A stretch of DNA of 6,274 bases from an uncultured Eubacteriales bacterium (GTDB taxonomy: Bacteria; Bacillota; Clostridia; Lachnospirales; CAG-274). The stretch's first letter is position 1. The number at the start of each line of letters is the position of its first letter. Location: NCBI GenBank assembly GCA_902497185.1, contig CABVEG010000105.1, positions 1 to 6,274 of the forward strand. The letters are read 5' to 3'. This document shows positions 3,326-6,274 of this stretch, piece by piece. Made by a program: the position numbers and the translations under genes. The notes under the pieces were generated by a model. The model searched no databases. It saw only the letters and a list, made by a program, of their open reading frames with translations, and was not told where the DNA came from.

Positions 3326-6139
3326 ATGAATCCACCTGATAATAAAGGAGAAGATTTAGGCGGTACTAAAATATTAACTGATATTCCAAACTACAAAAAG
3401 AATATTGAAAGAGAGAAGAAAAAAGTTAACTCAAGGGATGAAATGGCAAGTGACAGGGAAGGTATCAGAGATGACAGCTCAGCAAAAAGGCATAGCTCTG
3501 AAAGAAATGTTATGAAGAAAAAAACATCTGATTCGTCCCATAGTCACAACCATAGTCTGGGCAATGGCAAAAAGAAGAAAAAGAAGGAAAGGTCAAAGCC
3601 TTTTTCAGTATTTTTAACTGCTCTTATGATGCTTGCAATTATGCTGGGTTTTGCTGTGTGCGGAGGTCTTGTGGGTGCTTATGTAGGTATAATAAACAGT
3701 ATACCTGAGCTTGGCGTTGTGAATATTAAGCCCGGTACATATACTTCTATTATATATGATGATAATGGTACAGAGGTAAGCAAACTTCATGGCGGAGAAA
3801 ACAGAGAATACGTTTCTCTTGACCAAATTCCCGAATATATGCAGCAGGCAGTAATTGCCATTGAGGACGAAAGATTTTATGACCATAATGGTGTGGATAT
3901 TCAGGGCTTTGCAAGAGCTATATATTCCACTGCCACAGGCAAGCAGATGCAGGGCGGCTCCACAATTACCCAGCAGCTTATAAAAAACAACGTAACAAAG
4001 GTTACTCGTAACACACCTAAAACTAAGATTAAGGAGCAGTATCTTGCCCTTATGTATGAGAAAAAGCTTAAAGAGGCTTATGGCTCTAAAGAGGCAGCAA
4101 AAAATTATATACTTGAGCTTTATCTTAATACAATAGCTTTGGGACACGGCTACAGTGGTGTAAAGACGGCAGCGGAAGGCTACTTTGGTAAGGAACCGAG
4201 CCAGCTTTCTCTTGCAGAATGTGCCTGCCTTGCAGGTATTACAAATAATCCAAGTCTTTACTCTCCAAGGACGCAGCCTGAAAATAACAGAAGACGACAG
4301 ACAATTATCCTTAATTATATGCTTACTCAGGGCAGAATTACCCAGGAAGAGTATAATCAGGCAATTAATGAAGATATTTATGCAAACATAAGAGAAACCG
4401 ACTCTATAAATGACAGTCAAAAGCAAAACGATACCGTTATTCACAGCTATTATGAAGATGCCCTTGTTGAACAGATTTCAAAGGATCTTCAGAATAAGTA
4501 TAATTGGTCCGTTGAAGAAGCGAACAATGTAATTTATAACGGTGGTTTACAGATTTATTCAAATCTTGACCAAAATATACAGAATATTGTTGATGCAGAA
4601 TATAATGATGACAATAATTTTCCTAATGTATACTATTGTATAGATGTTGATTACAGAGTATCGGTTGAGGACAAGACAACAGGTGAACAAACTCATTCTC
4701 AGTATAATACTTTTGCACGTTCAAGAGCAGGTGCAGAGGCATGGGTTGCTGACAAGAAGGCAGAAATTGAAAACGGTCTTGGAGAAAATGAAGAAATTGC
4801 TGCTGAATCCGTATATTATAACAAACAGCCTCAATCAGCCATGGTTATTATTGATTACCATACCGGTGAAGTTAAGGCTATTGCAGGCGGAAGAGGCGAA
4901 AAAACCGTAAACAGAGGCTTTAACAGAGCAACTGATTCAGCAAGACAGCCGGGCTCCGTATTTAAGGTTCTTGCGGCATATGCTCCTGCCGTTGATTTAG
5001 GAAAAGTAACAAATGCTACAACAATTGTAGATGAGCCTTATGAAACTGCAGACGGCTATGCTCCTAAAAACTGGTGGGGAAATAGCTACAGAGGTGCCGT
5101 AAATGCCAGAACAGGTATTAAAAATTCCATGAATATTGTTGCAGTTAAGATTATGGTTGAAACAGGTATTGACCTTTGTTATAACTATCTGCTTAACTTT
5201 GGATTTACTACCCTTGAAAATGATAATCATGCAGCTACGGCATTAGGTGGTCTTACAAACGGTGTTACACAGCTTGAGGTTGCTGCCGCTTATGGCACAA
5301 TAGCAAATCAGGGACAGTACATTAAGCCGTGTTTCTATGATAAGGTATTAGACCATGACGGTAATGTTTTGCTTGAAAATACAAAGGAAACAAAGCAGGT
5401 ATTAAAGTCCTCAACAGGATATATTCTTACTGAAATGATGACTGATACCATTAAGTCAGGTACAGGTACTAAGGCAAACCTTGGTGAAATGCCTGTAGCA
5501 GGTAAGACAGGTACAACTACAGATTCAAAGGATTTAACATTTGTAGGATATACTCCATATTATGTTTGCAGTATCTGGCTTGGATATGACAGATACGACA
5601 GCAATGTTAAAAATATGAATAATGTAAATCAGTCACAGCACCTTGTAATGTGGCGTGATGTAATGTCAAAAATACATGAAAATCTTGAGGTTAAGGACTT
5701 TGAAATGCCTGATACGGTTGAAAAGGCAACCGTGTGTAAAATATCAGGTAAACTTGCCAGATCCGGCTGTCCGTCTGTAACAGATTACTTTGATAAAGAA
5801 TCATTAGATGGATACTGCACAAGCCATAAGGGCTTTTCAGGTACGGTATTTTCAAGCGGCAGCTCCTATGGATACAAGAGCAACAGCTCTAGGGGCAGCA
5901 GCTCCGGACATACATCAACTGCCGGTGAAAGCAGCACAACAGGCAGTGGGGAAGAGTCGGGAGGAGATAATAGTGTAAATTCAGAGGACACTAATAATTC
6001 CTCAACAGATACAGGTACAGCAGGTACGGCAGGTACAGGAGAAGCCTCCGGTGCAGAAACACCTGCGGCAGAAGCCCCTGCAGCAGAAACGCCTGCGGTG
6101 GAAACACCTGCGGCAGATGCTCCGGCAGCAACACAATAA
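3326..6139 (+). CDS. ponA: Bifunctional class A penicillin-binding protein (PBP1A type)
   Basis: This membrane-anchored enzyme polymerises lipid II and cross-links the strands outside the cell. It has 937 residues. A charged cytoplasmic head (1-92, with a K6 run) precedes one membrane segment (about 93-122). The GT51 glycosyltransferase domain (about 145-335) has EDERFYDHNG (180-189, catalytic E180), GGSTITQQLIKN (210-221), KIKEQ (234-238, second Glu E237), and LYLNTIALGHGYSG (265-278). The transpeptidase domain has nucleophile S544 in SVFK (544-547), SMN (601-603) and KTGT (727-730). Between the two, residues 425-500 look like an insert not found in minimal PBP1A proteins. After the catalytic domain come C804, C815, C831 and H834, then a Ser/Gly/Thr-rich linker and five ETPAA-like pentamers. 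Both active sites look intact. AAGGAGG (3312-3318) precedes the ATG by 7 nt. The gene is monocistronic between promoter 3228-3256 and terminator 6149-6188. The class is certain; the symbol is by analogy to B. subtilis. Confidence 0.97.
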   Translation: MNPPDNKGEDLGGTKILTDIPNYKKNIEREKKKVNSRDEMASDREGIRDDSSAKRHSSERNVMKKKTSDSSHSHNHSLGNGKKKKKKERSKPFSVFLTALMMLAIMLGFAVCGGLVGAYVGIINSIPELGVVNIKPGTYTSIIYDDNGTEVSKLHGGENREYVSLDQIPEYMQQAVIAIEDERFYDHNGVDIQGFARAIYSTATGKQMQGGSTITQQLIKNNVTKVTRNTPKTKIKEQYLALMYEKKLKEAYGSKEAAKNYILELYLNTIALGHGYSGVKTAAEGYFGKEPSQLSLAECACLAGITNNPSLYSPRTQPENNRRRQTIILNYMLTQGRITQEEYNQAINEDIYANIRETDSINDSQKQNDTVIHSYYEDALVEQISKDLQNKYNWSVEEANNVIYNGGLQIYSNLDQNIQNIVDAEYNDDNNFPNVYYCIDVDYRVSVEDKTTGEQTHSQYNTFARSRAGAEAWVADKKAEIENGLGENEEIAAESVYYNKQPQSAMVIIDYHTGEVKAIAGGRGEKTVNRGFNRATDSARQPGSVFKVLAAYAPAVDLGKVTNATTIVDEPYETADGYAPKNWWGNSYRGAVNARTGIKNSMNIVAVKIMVETGIDLCYNYLLNFGFTTLENDNHAATALGGLTNGVTQLEVAAAYGTIANQGQYIKPCFYDKVLDHDGNVLLENTKETKQVLKSSTGYILTEMMTDTIKSGTGTKANLGEMPVAGKTGTTTDSKDLTFVGYTPYYVCSIWLGYDRYDSNVKNMNNVNQSQHLVMWRDVMSKIHENLEVKDFEMPDTVEKATVCKISGKLARSGCPSVTDYFDKESLDGYCTSHKGFSGTVFSSGSSYGYKSNSSRGSSSGHTSTAGESSTTGSGEESGGDNSVNSEDTNNSSTDTGTAGTAGTGEASGAETPAAEAPAAETPAVETPAADAPAATQ
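6056..6130 (+). repeat. Five 15-bp in-frame repeats encoding the PBP tail
   Basis: Five imperfect 15-nt units encode ETPAA, EAPAA, ETPAV, ETPAA and DAPAA (residues 911-935) at the extreme C-terminus. Unit length is a multiple of three, so copy changes would stay in frame. A shorter GGTAC-containing 9-nt repeat encoding TGTAGTAGTG lies just upstream (6011-6040). Confidence 0.9.
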
Positions 6140-6148
6140 ATAAAGTTT

Positions 6149-6188
6149 AAAGCGGCAAAGTACAGTTTAGTACAGTGCCGCTTTTTTT
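6149..6188 (+). terminator. Rho-independent terminator of the PBP gene
   Basis: A 9-bp stem AAAGCGGCA (6149-6157) with TGCCGCTTT (6176-6184) encloses an inner GTAC/GTAC pairing and ends in seven T residues (6182-6188). It starts 9 nt after the PBP stop codon. The minus-strand gene converging from the right ends inside it, but the T run on that side is weak, so it is mainly a plus-strand terminator. Confidence 0.9.
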
Positions 6189-6274
6189 ACTTTTTGCTTT
6201 TATTTATGCTGTATATAAGACTTGCAATAAGGATAATAAAGGCAGCAAAGCCTCCTATACTTCCTAATGAAAAG
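6187..6274 (-). CDS. C-terminal end of an unidentified membrane protein (partial)
   Basis: On the minus strand an open frame enters at the window edge and runs 28 codons to TAA at 6189-6187. It reads SLGSIGGFAAFIILIASLIY followed by SINKSKK: one hydrophobic segment with a short basic tail, a typical inside-facing end of a membrane protein. The stop sits within the T run of the PBP terminator, so the two genes converge with almost no gap. The start and most of the protein lie outside the window, and the fragment is too short to assign a family. No LPXTG-like motif is visible in the fragment. Confidence 0.55.
   Translation of the reverse strand, partial: FSLGSIGGFAAFIILIASLIYSINKSKK

Noticed and set aside
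3614..4444. Long minus-strand open frame opposite the PBP gene
   Set aside because: It lies wholly inside the strongly supported PBP gene, is Cys/Ile-rich as antisense frames in AT-rich coding DNA tend to be, and shows no domain or ribosome site.
4997..5230. Minus-strand and other-frame open stretches within the PBP gene (also 4185-4391 and 4644-4910 on plus)
   Set aside because: All are out-of-frame shadows of conserved glycosyltransferase and transpeptidase sequence.
6056..6130. Regular repeats as a CRISPR array
   Set aside because: Units are contiguous, in-frame, 15 nt and without spacers; they encode a Pro/Ala/Glu tail.

Overview
The window is an AT-rich stretch of what looks like ordinary chromosome from an endospore-forming, meso-diaminopimelate-type Firmicute, most likely a Clostridia member of the Lachnospiraceae kind. 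The evidence for this is a YunB-type sporulation protein, a diaminopimelate epimerase, strong AGGAGG-like ribosome binding sites, a tRNA-Ser gene without an encoded CCA end, and a class A penicillin-binding protein with a long basic cytoplasmic head and a low-complexity Ser/Gly/Thr/Pro/Ala tail. The lineage is an inference from style; only the sporulation and DAP biology is read directly from genes.

Layout: (1) 44-856, plus strand, a stand-alone TIM-barrel sugar-phosphate isomerase/epimerase-like protein, closed by a hairpin terminator at 872-902. (2) 914-1108, minus strand, tRNA-Ser(GCT) with its own near-consensus promoter, a small leader hairpin and its own terminator. The two terminators stand back to back between convergent units. 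(3) 1117-2473, minus strand, an overlapping pair, dapF followed by a PAP2-family phosphatase, with a weaker promoter upstream of dapF. (4) 2568-3179, minus strand, yunB, whose conserved N-terminal membrane anchor can be read only from a non-ATG/GTG/TTG start, most likely ATT. A 20-bp tandem duplication covers its stop codon and leads into the dapF promoter region. (5) 3180-3325, a short divergent promoter region containing a near-palindrome that holds opposing -10 elements. (6) 3326-6139, plus strand, a large bifunctional class A PBP, ended by a strong hairpin terminator at 6149-6188. (7) 6187-6274, minus strand, the last 28 codons of an unidentified membrane protein converging on that terminator.

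Three of the protein genes fit cell-wall work: DapF makes meso-DAP for the peptidoglycan stem, the PAP2 protein may recycle undecaprenyl pyrophosphate or dephosphorylate another lipid, and the class A PBP polymerises and cross-links lipid II. YunB adds a spore-formation link. I see no mobile element, CRISPR array, phage gene, toxin-antitoxin pair or novel defence-type locus. The points most worth a second look are the yunB start, the tandem repeat between yunB and dapF, and the divergent promoter dyad.
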